In this document: one piece after another, positions 6,145 to 13,720 of the stretch
Layout of the letters: each line of letters opens with the position of its first letter
Position numbering within the stretch: the first letter of the stretch is position 1
NCBI GenBank assembly: GCA_900771335.1
Contig: CAAGNP010000042.1
Span: forward strand, 1 to 23,228
From: Rikenellaceae bacterium
GTDB lineage: Bacteria; Bacteroidota; Bacteroidia; Bacteroidales; UBA932
DNA: 23,228 nucleotides
Reading direction: 5' to 3'
Position numbers and translations under genes: made by a program
Notes under the pieces: model-generated
Seen by the model: the letters and a program-made list of their open reading frames with translations, nothing else
Databases searched by the model: none
What the model was told of the DNA's origin: nothing

Positions 6145-8173
6145 TTTATTGGCCATAAGCCTTCCAAAGTATGCCAACGGGTGTTGGGTTCCATCCAACC
6201 TGCCTGCAGCATACTATATGTATAGAGTGCATGAAGGAACGATGGAGGCTTCGACCAAGGGGGATGAGACCTCCTCACAGGAGTTCACCGAAAACTGCCG
6301 GGAGTGGCAGAAGATGACCTCTCGCAACATTCCTCTGCATGAAATCCACTATGTAGTCTATACTATGCCACTGGAAGAGATGGAAAAGGTAGCGACAAGA
6401 CGCGACAGCACCTACAGAAACAGATTTCTGGAACACATTACCAAAAAGGATACCGCCATACTTGATTTCCTCCTTCTGGCTAAGACCAATGAATATATCC
6501 GTGCCAAACGCAATTCCCGCTGGTACTACCCTTCGATGAAAATCGGAGCAAGGATGACCCTTGAAGAGATTGCCCAGGCCTCATTGTCAGCAAATGTTCC
6601 TGCACTCAGGGAAAGATATCTGCTACAGGGGATCAGAGCACTATTTTCCCTTGCAAGATATGATGAATGCATAAGTATATGGGAAGAGGAGGTGCAATTG
6701 CTCCCCAGGGAGAATCTTATGAGGAGAATGATAGAGCCGTACATTGCGGGAGCCAGATACCATATGGGGCAGATAAAAAGCGATGTGGAATATTTCGCAC
6801 AAAGGGGAGACATCGAATCGATGCTTTATTGCTCTTATCTCAGCGGGGAAAGGATTTCTGCGGTGAAAGCATTGAGTATGATTTGCGAATCCAATCCTAA
6901 CCACCCTCACATCCCCAAGGCGCTGCAGAAATGCGTCAGGCAGATGGAACCTGATCTGTATTGGGATTGGGACCACCCATTCACAGTTACACCCGAGTAT
7001 AATGATTTGTGCTCTCTATGTGACAGGATGATAAGGAGCTCAGAAGTTACGGACAAGGCAATATGGTACTATACCAGGGCATTTCTATATGATTTGGTGA
7101 AAGATACCTGGATGGCTATGCGCTATCTGAAACTGGCAGAGGGGCAGAAGTGCAGCCAATTCCTGAAGGAATCGCTGAAGGTATTCAGAATCTATCTTGA
7201 CTCCAAGAGCTCCACATATGACAGCTCATACGAAGTCAAGCTACTCGGGCAACTCAGATGGCTGGAGGATAAAATAGTCAACAACATCGATCAAGATGTG
7301 GTTCTTGAGACCATTGATGGCAGTAAGCTGGGCAGAATGATCAGCTATTACTACTGGAATGATATGCTAAGGCGCATCCTACTGGCCGAAGTTTGTCCCC
7401 GCATGCTCGAAATAGGGAGAGCAAACCGTGCTCTTCAGCTGGCAAATATGGCAGACAATTTTCTCCCGAAGGTGGTTGGGGTTAAGAACGATCTCCATTA
7501 CTCAAACCATTTCTTTGAGATGATTGACAGTCTGGGGCTGGATGTGGCGAAGAGCTATACCGCGAATATCAGGAATCCCAAATCAGAGTTCGACAGATAC
7601 CTCAATCAGCGTGGATATACAGACAGCGACTACCTAAATGATATCCTGGGGACGCAATGCCTGAGGAATCTCCGTTATAGTGAAGCTGTCAAGTATCTGG
7701 AGAGTGTCAGCCAGGGATATTGGAATAGTCTAAAAGTGGCATACCATATAGGCCCCTACCTCAACAGATATGAGTTTGCTCTGGAGATGCATATGCTCGA
7801 GAAAAAGATCAGTATGGTAACAAATCCTAATATCAAGGGGAAGTATATGTATGAACTCGGGATAGAGATCCGCCAATCATTTGAAACCCACTGGGGGCTT
7901 ACCCAATACTATAGAGGGACAAGCTTTATAAATCAGGTATGCATCAAAAGGGATTGGGAGAGTGACAAATACACGTCTGCCGCCAGGAGACGGGCGCAGT
8001 CACTTATAGATGAGGCACTCCAGACCGTTACCGATCCGGAACTGGCCGCCAACCTCCATTACAAACTGAACCACTTCAGGACAGTAGCACGAAAATACCC
8101 CGACACCGCCAAAGGGAGACTTGTAAGGGGCGAATGCGACAAGTGGGTGGATTATGATATTTTTAATAAATAA
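6113..8173 (+). CDS. Large exported protein with TPR-like helical repeats, unknown function
   Basis: A 686-residue protein starting inside the end of the lipoprotein gene. Residues 1-23 form a signal peptide (M-K-R-L-H-K-Y, a hydrophobic core, then Y-A-N-G-C). Cleavage before Cys24 as a lipoprotein is possible, because A-N-G-C is a loose lipobox. The rest is rich in aromatic residues and amphipathic helices, with runs such as S-L-A-R-Y-D-E-C-I-S-I-W-E and N-L-R-Y-S-E-A-V-K-Y-L-E-S-V that look like degenerate tetratricopeptide repeats. No catalytic motif is seen. It is probably a periplasmic or surface scaffold working with the upstream lipoprotein. A strong terminator follows 8 bp after the stop. 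Confidence 0.75.
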   Translation: MKRLHKYLLISLLAISLPKYANGCWVPSNLPAAYYMYRVHEGTMEASTKGDETSSQEFTENCREWQKMTSRNIPLHEIHYVVYTMPLEEMEKVATRRDSTYRNRFLEHITKKDTAILDFLLLAKTNEYIRAKRNSRWYYPSMKIGARMTLEEIAQASLSANVPALRERYLLQGIRALFSLARYDECISIWEEEVQLLPRENLMRRMIEPYIAGARYHMGQIKSDVEYFAQRGDIESMLYCSYLSGERISAVKALSMICESNPNHPHIPKALQKCVRQMEPDLYWDWDHPFTVTPEYNDLCSLCDRMIRSSEVTDKAIWYYTRAFLYDLVKDTWMAMRYLKLAEGQKCSQFLKESLKVFRIYLDSKSSTYDSSYEVKLLGQLRWLEDKIVNNIDQDVVLETIDGSKLGRMISYYYWNDMLRRILLAEVCPRMLEIGRANRALQLANMADNFLPKVVGVKNDLHYSNHFFEMIDSLGLDVAKSYTANIRNPKSEFDRYLNQRGYTDSDYLNDILGTQCLRNLRYSEAVKYLESVSQGYWNSLKVAYHIGPYLNRYEFALEMHMLEKKISMVTNPNIKGKYMYELGIEIRQSFETHWGLTQYYRGTSFINQVCIKRDWESDKYTSAARRRAQSLIDEALQTVTDPELAANLHYKLNHFRTVARKYPDTAKGRLVRGECDKWVDYDIFNK

Positions 8174-8180
8174 AAAAATA

Positions 8181-8216
8181 GGCCCAGATTCGTTAAAGAT
8201 CTGGGCCGTTTTGTTC
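8181..8216 (+). terminator. Rho-independent terminator
   Basis: GGCCCAGAT (8181-8189) and ATCTGGGCC (8199-8207) form a perfect 9-bp stem with a 9-base loop, followed by a T-rich tract. It ends the lipoprotein/TPR-like operon. Confidence 0.9.
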
Positions 8217-8236
8217 TACTAGATGGAATCATTGTA

Positions 8237-8269
8237 TGTGTCTCATTTCGACAAAAGTATATATCTTTG
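8237..8269 (+). promoter_or_regulatory. Promoter of the YhcG-like gene
   Basis: TATCTTTG at 8262-8269 is a perfect TAnnTTTG -7 box. The -33 region (about 8237-8240, TGTG) is weak. The box ends only 4 bp before the ATG at 8274, so the transcript would have almost no leader. Confidence 0.6.
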
Positions 8270-8273
8270 CATT

Positions 8274-9338
8274 ATGAAACAAGACATAGAGATACTAAAG
8301 GCTAGCAATACAGGTGATATTCTTAAGGATGCACAGAATATCATTGAACAAACACGCAATTATGCATATCAAGCCGTTAATGTGGCTATGGTACAGCGTA
8401 ATTGGCTGTTGGGTAAGCGTATTGTTGATGAAGAATTGCAGGGAGAGAATAGAGCTGAGTATGGTAAGGAAATTATCAAACGACTTGCCGATTACCTCAC
8501 GAATGTATATGGTAAGGGATTCACAAAGAGCAATCTCTATCAGTTTGTTCAGTTTTATAAGTTCTTCCCTGAGATTTTCCACACAGTGAGTGGAAAATCC
8601 CAGATACTATCTTGGACACATTACCGCAATTTGTTGCGAGTAACAGATAAAAATGCCAGAGATTGGTATCTTAACGAATCTATAACTGAAGTATGGAGTG
8701 CAAGAACACTTGACCGAAACATCGCTTCACAATATTACTACCGTTTGCTACAATCACAGAATAAGCAGGTGGTCAAAGAGGAGATGAAACAGATTACAGC
8801 ACCATACCAGCAAGATAAATTGGAATTCATCAAAAATCCCGTTGTAGCAGAGTTCTTGGGATTGTCTCCAAATTCTGACTTTTCAGAGACCAAATTGGAA
8901 TCATCTATCATTACCCATATCCAAAAGTTTGTTATGGAGTTAGGTAAGGGTTATGCTTTTGTTGCTCGTCAGCAACATATTAAAACCGATATGGGTGATT
9001 ATTTCATTGATTTGGTATTTTACAACTATATCCTCAAATGTTTCTTATTGATAGACCTTAAAGCATCAAGGATTACACATCAAGATGTCGGACAGATGGA
9101 CATGTATGTAAGAATGTACGATAGCATTAAAAGAACAGAAGGCGATAATCCGACCATTGGGCTTATCCTTTGCTCTGAAACAAGTGAGGATATGGCTCGT
9201 TACTCAGTGCTTCACGATAATGAAAGGTTATTCCAAGCAAGATATTTAACCTATCTGCCATCAATTGACCAATTGAAAGAAGAGATAGAATTGCAAAAAG
9301 AGATATTCAAATTACAGCAAGACACTCCCGAAGAATAA
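8274..9338 (+). CDS. yhcG: YhcG/DUF1016 family PD-(D/E)XK nuclease-like protein
   Basis: The ATG at 8274 gives a 354-residue protein. The in-frame ATG at 8223 lies upstream of the predicted promoter box, so it was rejected. The N-terminal half (residues about 15-165) is the DUF1016 N-terminal helical domain, with R-N-W-L-L-G-K-R-I and Y-G-K-G-F-T-K-S-N-L-Y-Q-F. The C-terminal half (about 180-335) is the YhcG nuclease domain: E209 in L-E-S-S-I-I, G-D-Y-F-I-D246-L-V-F-Y, then L-L-I-D261-L-K263. This family is found near restriction-modification and other defence genes, but its exact function is not settled. It is more A+T-rich than its neighbours and stands alone between two terminators, which suggests acquisition by transfer. 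Confidence 0.9.
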   Translation: MKQDIEILKASNTGDILKDAQNIIEQTRNYAYQAVNVAMVQRNWLLGKRIVDEELQGENRAEYGKEIIKRLADYLTNVYGKGFTKSNLYQFVQFYKFFPEIFHTVSGKSQILSWTHYRNLLRVTDKNARDWYLNESITEVWSARTLDRNIASQYYYRLLQSQNKQVVKEEMKQITAPYQQDKLEFIKNPVVAEFLGLSPNSDFSETKLESSIITHIQKFVMELGKGYAFVARQQHIKTDMGDYFIDLVFYNYILKCFLLIDLKASRITHQDVGQMDMYVRMYDSIKRTEGDNPTIGLILCSETSEDMARYSVLHDNERLFQARYLTYLPSIDQLKEEIELQKEIFKLQQDTPEE

Positions 9339-9356
9339 TTAGTCGGGAGTGTTTCT
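9322..9356 (+). terminator. Terminator overlapping the end of the YhcG-like gene
   Basis: ACACTCCCG (9322-9330) and CGGGAGTGT (9344-9352) form a perfect 9-bp stem, with the stop codon in the loop. The following T-tract is short (TTCTGT), so termination may be moderate. Confidence 0.65.
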
Positions 9357-9640
9357 GTATATGCAAATAAAGTGATCTACAAATCGAAGAAAACCTACGA
9401 CCGCAACAGAATCAAAATAGCTGTCATCAGGAGCGATAATGGCTTTTTTTTAAGTAAAACTGTTGAAAATTGTCATGGTGCTCAGTTTCGTACACCTTAG
9501 TTGCCATTTCATACATTCGGTGGCATAATATTTCTTTCAATGTTGTGATGGTTGTAACTTCGTAGTGTTATTACATAGTGATGCTGCTTATGTGATATAG
9601 TCATAGAAAACCATAACATTAATAATTAATACTTATCAAT
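9339..9640 (+). other. Intergenic region with one short repeat
   Basis: About 300 bp without a supported gene. It holds the 3' half of the preceding terminator and a 41-bp repeat at 9485-9525 related to 5086-5126 (edges GTTTCGTACACC and TCGGTGGCA). The last 90 bp before 9641 are A+T-rich and probably hold the promoter of the zinc-ribbon gene, but no clear TAnnTTTG box was found. Confidence 0.5.
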
Positions 9641-10240
9641 ATGCTACCTGCTTTTTGTAAACTTGCTGCTTGCCCCCACTGTGGGGGCAAAAATGAGATT
9701 TTCCAACTGATGTCCGGAAATACATGCGGTGCAATGCTTTGGTCTGATATGCGCCAACTTGCACCGATGCTACCCCGAGTGTCACCTATTCAGAAATGCT
9801 CTTTTTGCGGGCATTACTTCTATTTGCGCGAAGCCAAATTTGAAGATGGTAACAAGTACTCATCTGAACTAGGGTGGTTGCCGTTCGAGGAAGCCGTAGA
9901 GGCGTACAGTGAACTATACGATACTGAAATCAGTAAACTGGAACTTCTAACCATGATAGTCGTATGGGCTTTCAACGACAAGATACGGCATAGTGAAATT
10001 GAGGCCGAACCAGAACATTTAGATTTGCTAAGGAAAATCATAGTGAAAAGTTTAAGCCAGCCAATCTTTAATGGGAATCCACTGTTCAGATCTGAAATGT
10101 ATAGAGAGATCGGTGAATTTGATGAATGCCTGGCCATACTCAATGATTACACACCAGAAGATGACTTCCAAGCAAAAATAAAAGACATGATGATTGCCAA
10201 AGCACACAACAAAGAGAGTAGAGTGTTTTTGGTGGAGTAG
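9641..10240 (+). CDS. Zinc-ribbon protein of unknown function
   Basis: A 199-residue soluble protein. Residues 11-15 (C-P-H-C-G) and 53-57 (C-S-F-C-G) make a CxxC...CxxC pair, which almost certainly binds one zinc ion. The rest is mostly predicted helix. Residues 85-125 are acidic, and residues about 140-185 include R-E-I-G-E-F-D-E-C-L-A-I-L, which resembles a TPR-like helix pair. I do not recognise the family. The gene is alone, with repeats and a terminator upstream and a long empty region downstream. A role in protein binding or nucleic-acid binding is possible but unsupported. Confidence 0.7.
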   Translation: MLPAFCKLAACPHCGGKNEIFQLMSGNTCGAMLWSDMRQLAPMLPRVSPIQKCSFCGHYFYLREAKFEDGNKYSSELGWLPFEEAVEAYSELYDTEISKLELLTMIVVWAFNDKIRHSEIEAEPEHLDLLRKIIVKSLSQPIFNGNPLFRSEMYREIGEFDECLAILNDYTPEDDFQAKIKDMMIAKAHNKESRVFLVE

Positions 10241-10530
10241 GGAATATATGTCCTACTAGTACTCTTTCCTGCAATTCATTGTCCATTCCAAGATGCCTCT
10301 TAGGTCGTTGTGGACGGAATTAGCTTGGATAACCGAACAAAATGGCTCGGGTGTCCAGTAGAATAGCTGTCTGAAACCACTCCAGTGCTACATGCACTGG
10401 ACTTCATTTTGCAGGAAATCAAATCGAGTCTGCATCCTTAAATGGTTACTTATAAAAAGTCACTCATGGAAAAGAGTGGAGGCACTCTGGAAAATTCTTC
10501 GAATACATTTGCGTAAAAAAAATACAAACA
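10241..10530. other. Intergenic region with a hairpin, no gene seen
   Basis: No reading frame here looks coding. TCCAGTGC (10381-10388) and GCACTGGA (10394-10401) form a perfect 8-bp stem with a 5-base loop, followed by a short T-rich stretch. It could be a weak terminator or a small structured RNA. No tRNA cloverleaf could be formed. Confidence 0.4.
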
Positions 10531-10562
10531 TTTTATATATCCAAACTCATTGTATATTTTTG
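10531..10562 (+). promoter_or_regulatory. Promoter of the Nudix regulator gene
   Basis: TATTTTTG at 10555-10562 matches TAnnTTTG. A T-rich -33 element (TTTT, 10531-10534) lies 20 bp upstream. The leader to the ATG at 10589 is about 20 bases. Confidence 0.6.
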
Positions 10563-10588
10563 TGTTAAAATTACACAAACCCACAAAT

Positions 10589-11281
10589 ATGAACGGAAAA
10601 TTTGTATATGAGTACCCCCACCCTGCTGTGACTACCGACTGTGCGATATTCGGTTATGATCCCAAGGAGGGGTTGTCTGTGCTCCTTGTCAAAAGGGGGA
10701 TCGAACCTTACAAGGACTGTTGGGCATTCCCGGGCGGATTTATAAAGATGGATGAAGATGCCCAGACCTGCGCCAGGAGGGAGCTTATGGAGGAGACCGG
10801 TCTTGACACCTCTTATATGGAGCAGTTCGGATGTTTCTCTGATGTGAACAGGGACCCACGTGAGAGGGTGATAACTATTGCATACTATGCACTGGTAAAA
10901 AAGAGCGAAGTAAAGGGTGGAGATGATGCAGCCGATGCCCAATGGTTTCCTATTGATGAGGTTCCCCAGCTGGCCTTTGACCATGACAGGATTCTAAGAG
11001 TGGCCCTCAAGACCCTGAAAGAGAGGATCCATTTTGCACCTATCGGATTTGAACTTCTTCCAGATGTGTTTACAATGCCGCAGCTTCAGGAGCTCTATGA
11101 GTCCATTCTCGAAGTGAAATTTGACAGAAGGAATTTCTCAAACAAGATGCTCAAGCTCGGCATCCTGACTGAGGTGGGGACGAGACCTAAAAATGCCGGA
11201 AGCAGAATCCCCATAAACTACAGCTTCAACCCTGAAAATTATGCGGAACTCAAAAGCAAGGGGTTCCGTCTGGAATTCTGA
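10589..11281 (+). CDS. Nudix domain plus winged-helix regulator (NrtR/AraR-like)
   Basis: The ATG at 10589 gives 230 residues. It was preferred over an upstream in-frame start at 10550 that precedes the predicted promoter box. Residues about 10-145 are a Nudix domain with a complete Nudix box: G50-F-I-K-M-D-E56 ... R64-E-L-M-E67-E68-T-G-L. Residues about 150-230 form a winged-helix segment (F-D-R-R-N-F-S-N-K-M-L-K-L-G-I-L), as in the NrtR/NADQ and Bacteroidota AraR-type regulators. Those proteins use the Nudix domain to sense a ligand such as ADP-ribose or arabinose. Here the catalytic residues are all present, so it may also hydrolyse. Its target genes are not evident: the neighbours do not belong to NAD or sugar pathways. 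Confidence 0.85.
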   Translation: MNGKFVYEYPHPAVTTDCAIFGYDPKEGLSVLLVKRGIEPYKDCWAFPGGFIKMDEDAQTCARRELMEETGLDTSYMEQFGCFSDVNRDPRERVITIAYYALVKKSEVKGGDDAADAQWFPIDEVPQLAFDHDRILRVALKTLKERIHFAPIGFELLPDVFTMPQLQELYESILEVKFDRRNFSNKMLKLGILTEVGTRPKNAGSRIPINYSFNPENYAELKSKGFRLEF

Positions 11282-11334
11282 TTATATAATTCATACATCC
11301 AGCCATACATTTCATACATTGCACTCAAGCACCC

Positions 11335-11365
11335 TTGCTCGTTGGTCAAATGATTTTTAATTTTG
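11335..11365 (+). promoter_or_regulatory. Promoter of the LytTR gene pair
   Basis: TTGC (11335-11338) and TAATTTTG (11358-11365) are separated by 19 bp, the same arrangement as the minus-strand promoter at 3482-3512. The start codon at 11376 or 11379 follows within 14 bp, so the leader is very short. Confidence 0.7.
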
Positions 11366-11375
11366 CTTCAAATTA

Positions 11376-11741
11376 ATGATGAAAAAACACATTGTCATAG
11401 CAACCTCAGTGGATCTGGTGAGAATCTCACCGGAGCGGGTGGTTTATGTGGCATCGGATGGAAACTATTCCACAATAGTCCAGAGTGATGGTGAGACACG
11501 TGTCCTCACTTTCCAGCTCGGGCAGATCGAGAAGATCATGTCCGAACAGTTGGGTTCAGAGGGGAATACATTCATCCGCATCGGTAAAAGTTTAATTATC
11601 AATCGCTCCTACATCTACTACATTAATGTGCAGAAGCAGAAACTCATCCTTTCGGACAATGCCACATTCAGCCACTCGGTATCGGCATCGAAAGAGGCAC
11701 TCAGGCAGTTGAAGGAGCTTTTGGAGAAGGAGATCAAATAG
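11376..11741 (+). CDS. Stand-alone LytTR DNA-binding protein
   Basis: A 121-residue protein consisting almost entirely of one LytTR domain (residues about 10-117). Landmarks are R-V-V-Y-V-A-S-D-G-N-Y-S near the start, F-I-R-I-G-K-S-L-I-I-N-R-S-Y-I in the middle and a strand-turn-strand L-I-L-S-D-N-A-T-F-S-H-S-V-S after it. There is no receiver domain. The start could be 11376 or the adjacent ATG at 11379. The next gene begins 1 bp after its stop and encodes a single-pass membrane protein. This suggests that signal input comes from the membrane partner, as in LytTR regulatory systems where a membrane protein inhibits the regulator. That analogy is an inference. Confidence 0.85.
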   Translation: MMKKHIVIATSVDLVRISPERVVYVASDGNYSTIVQSDGETRVLTFQLGQIEKIMSEQLGSEGNTFIRIGKSLIINRSYIYYINVQKQKLILSDNATFSHSVSASKEALRQLKELLEKEIK

Positions 11742-11742
11742 T

Positions 11743-12645
11743 ATGAAAGAGCTTGACGACATAAGGGATGACCAAATACGTGTGATAGGCACTACCAAGC
11801 CTAATGGGGGGCCATCTTCTAATTTGAAGATATTCCTTATTTCAGCAATAATCATCATTGTGCTGGGAATACTCATCGTTGTACTGGTAAAAATCAGGCA
11901 AAGTACCCTCTACGAACCGGAGCCTGCGTATTTTGAGCCTGAAACTTGCAGAATCGTATCAGAATCTGTTCTATATGGGTGGATCGGTTCCGAGATCGAT
12001 TCCACTACTGCCGGATTTACAGAGATGGTGGACACTACCATCAATGACATTGCCTTAAGGCTTTATATACCGCACAATGCCCGGATGTCTCTACATCTCG
12101 GAAAGCTGGATAGGGGTGATACCTCGATAGTCTTTGCTACTCAGGCAGCCGATGTCCGTGCGGACAATGGTGGTATCGTCGGAGCGTTTGTCTTGAAAGG
12201 GGAGCAGAAATCCAGAGGGCTGGCAAAACGTGGTTATTGCGCAGTTATAGATGACAGAATCTTTATAGGGGTGGCCGAGAACACACCTCTATTCGAAGAA
12301 TCGACAGCTAAAGGGGGATATTTCTTCAGGCAATATCCGCTTGTCGATAATGGCCGATTGGTCGATAATGAGCCTAAAGGGAAGAGTGTCCGCAGGGCGC
12401 TATGTAACCGGAGAGGTGAGATATTCATAGTGGAGAGTCTTACCAAGGAATCATTCCATGACTTTGCACAGGTGCTGGTGGATCTCGGGGTGGACAATGC
12501 CATATATCTGGTGGGATCTAATGCTTTGGGCGTCTACGTCCTGGAAGATGGTACAAGGGTGCAATACGGGGATGAACATCTATTCAGAGGCAAACTCCCC
12601 AAGAATACAAATTATATAGTCTGGAGAAAAAAAGCCACCATATAA
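11743..12645 (+). CDS. Single-pass membrane protein with a phosphodiester glycosidase-like domain
   Basis: A 300-residue protein. Residues 1-27 are a soluble N-terminus, 28-50 a strong membrane helix (I-F-L-I-S-A-I-I-I-I-V...), and the rest is extracytoplasmic. Residues about 120-297 resemble the NAGPA/DUF2233 phosphodiester glycosidase fold, especially R-R-A-L-C ... E-I-F-I-V-E-S-L-T ... F-A-Q-V-L-V-D-L-G-V-D-N-A-I-Y-L. In active members the last strand usually continues L-D-G-G, but here it reads L-V-G-S, so catalysis is doubtful. It may sense a cell-envelope glycan and pass the signal to the upstream LytTR protein. It starts 1 bp after that gene. Fold assignment is moderate; function is inferred. 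Confidence 0.65.
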   Translation: MKELDDIRDDQIRVIGTTKPNGGPSSNLKIFLISAIIIIVLGILIVVLVKIRQSTLYEPEPAYFEPETCRIVSESVLYGWIGSEIDSTTAGFTEMVDTTINDIALRLYIPHNARMSLHLGKLDRGDTSIVFATQAADVRADNGGIVGAFVLKGEQKSRGLAKRGYCAVIDDRIFIGVAENTPLFEESTAKGGYFFRQYPLVDNGRLVDNEPKGKSVRRALCNRRGEIFIVESLTKESFHDFAQVLVDLGVDNAIYLVGSNALGVYVLEDGTRVQYGDEHLFRGKLPKNTNYIVWRKKATI

Positions 12646-12660
12646 AATTAGCAACCATAT

Positions 12661-12683
12661 GGGTGTTTTATACACCCTCATTA
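12661..12683 (+). terminator. Short terminator-like hairpin
   Basis: GGGTGT (12661-12666) and ACACCC (12672-12677) form a 6-bp stem with a 5-base loop, followed by TCATTA. It lies 16 bp after the LytTR-partner stop and may separate it from the HD-domain gene. Confidence 0.5.
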
Positions 12684-12722
12684 CTCAGTTAGAATAGGAT
12701 ACAGCATAGATGATACTTGGCT

Positions 12723-13211
12723 ATGAAGATATCAGACAAAGAGTTTGACGAGTTGCGCCAACGAGTCATCGAGTTTGCTGCTGCCAGCTGGGAGCTGGGC
12801 CGTACCCACGGAATGTCACACTGGAGGAATGTGGAGAGGAATGGTCATCGTCTGGCAGTGGAGGGGGTCAACTTGAGGGTTGTCTCACTATTTGCCTATC
12901 TTCACGACAAATGGAGAAGAGACAATTACAGGGATATCAATCATGGAATTCGGGCTGCACACCATCTGGTACCGCTTCGTGAGACGCTGCTGAAAGAACT
13001 TACAGATGAGGAGTTTGATCTGCTATATAAGGCGTGCAAACTCCACACTGTTTGCCATCATACAGGGGATATTACCATAGATACATGCTTTGATGCAGAC
13101 AGACTCGATCTGGTCAGATGCGGCATACAGCCTGATCCTCGCGGCATGGCAACAGAAAGGGGAAAAGAATTGGCAAGACAAATGAGACGGGACAAATCAC
13201 ACAAAGATTAA
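12723..13211 (+). CDS. HD-domain phosphohydrolase-like protein
   Basis: The ATG at 12723 gives 162 residues; a TTG two codons upstream is less likely. The HD signature is complete: H29 and H33 (T-H-G-M-S-H-W), H61-D62 (L-F-A-Y-L-H-D), H109/H112/H113 (L-H-T-V-C-H-H-T-G-D), and D125-A-D127-R-L-D. This small HD type is usually annotated as a phosphohydrolase, but the substrate is unknown. It lies alone between a weak terminator and the repeat block at 13247-13555. Confidence 0.8.
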   Translation: MKISDKEFDELRQRVIEFAAASWELGRTHGMSHWRNVERNGHRLAVEGVNLRVVSLFAYLHDKWRRDNYRDINHGIRAAHHLVPLRETLLKELTDEEFDLLYKACKLHTVCHHTGDITIDTCFDADRLDLVRCGIQPDPRGMATERGKELARQMRRDKSHKD

Positions 13212-13246
13212 AGCCTGTCAAGCAGTCAAATAAGACATCCTCCACC

Positions 13247-13354
13247 TGACGCAGCAGATATCGGGCATTCCCCATGCGTCATGACACGATTTCCTTCACT
13301 GAGCACACCTTTCCGCACTTGACGCAGCAGATATCGGTCTTTTCCCATGCGTCA
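13247..13354. repeat. Pair of TGACGCA/TGCGTCA hairpin repeats
   Basis: Two units: 13247-13281 and 13320-13354, each with TGACGCA, the shared middle GCAGATATCGG, then TGCGTCA. They are closely related to 4954-5059 and lie 36 bp downstream of the HD-domain gene. Confidence 0.75.
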
Positions 13355-13410
13355 TGGCAACCAGCCATCCACCGCTGACTTTCCACGCCTCGCTGCCCCT
13401 TCCACGTCAA

Positions 13411-13555
13411 CTTTTGGTGATTTTCTGTCGCGGGTGCGGAGATTAAGGTTCTGAAGGCCTAAGCACCCGCGCTTGATAGCGGGAGGGGCCCGCACCGTAG
13501 GTGTGGGAGGGAGTGAGCGGAGCGAACGCCTGAAGAACCTTAACTCCGAAGCCGC
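13411..13555. repeat. Hairpin-rich intergenic repeat, copy 4
   Basis: Matches 4783-4925 almost base for base over its first about 70 bases and its last 45, but the central hairpin differs (here CACCGTAGGTG). The core at 13442-13466 has the same orientation as copy 3. It lies between the HD-domain gene and the sulfonolipid operon promoter region. Confidence 0.8.
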
Positions 13556-13619
13556 GACTGCCCCCTCGCCACCCACTTTTCAAATACAAAACGGACACAC
13601 TTGCGAAAATTTTCATACA

Positions 13620-13698
13620 TTTGCGGTCAATAGTAAAACCTTTTACTATATAACCGTTTACTAAAGTAAACTAAAAGCGAACTAAAACTGAACTAAAA
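13620..13698 (+). promoter_or_regulatory. Probable promoter and operator region of the sulfonolipid/Hdr operon
   Basis: Two perfect palindromes lie 24 bp apart centre to centre: TAGTAAAA-CC-TTTTACTA (13631-13648) and GTTTACT-AA-AGTAAAC (13656-13671), both built from TTTACT half-sites. Three copies of AACTAAAA at 13669, 13680 and 13691 repeat with an exact 11-bp period. A possible promoter is TTTG (13620-13623) with a poor -7 TACTATAT (13644-13651), so the first palindrome would overlap the promoter. This pattern fits control by a dimeric repressor such as a TetR- or MarR-type protein. The regulator itself is not in this window. Confidence 0.6.
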
Positions 13699-13720
13699 TT
13701 TGAACATTATGGAGTCATTT

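Noticed and set aside
10241..10530. tRNA or riboswitch in the empty region
   Set aside because: One 8-bp hairpin is present, but no cloverleaf, no conserved T-loop and no known riboswitch core could be found.
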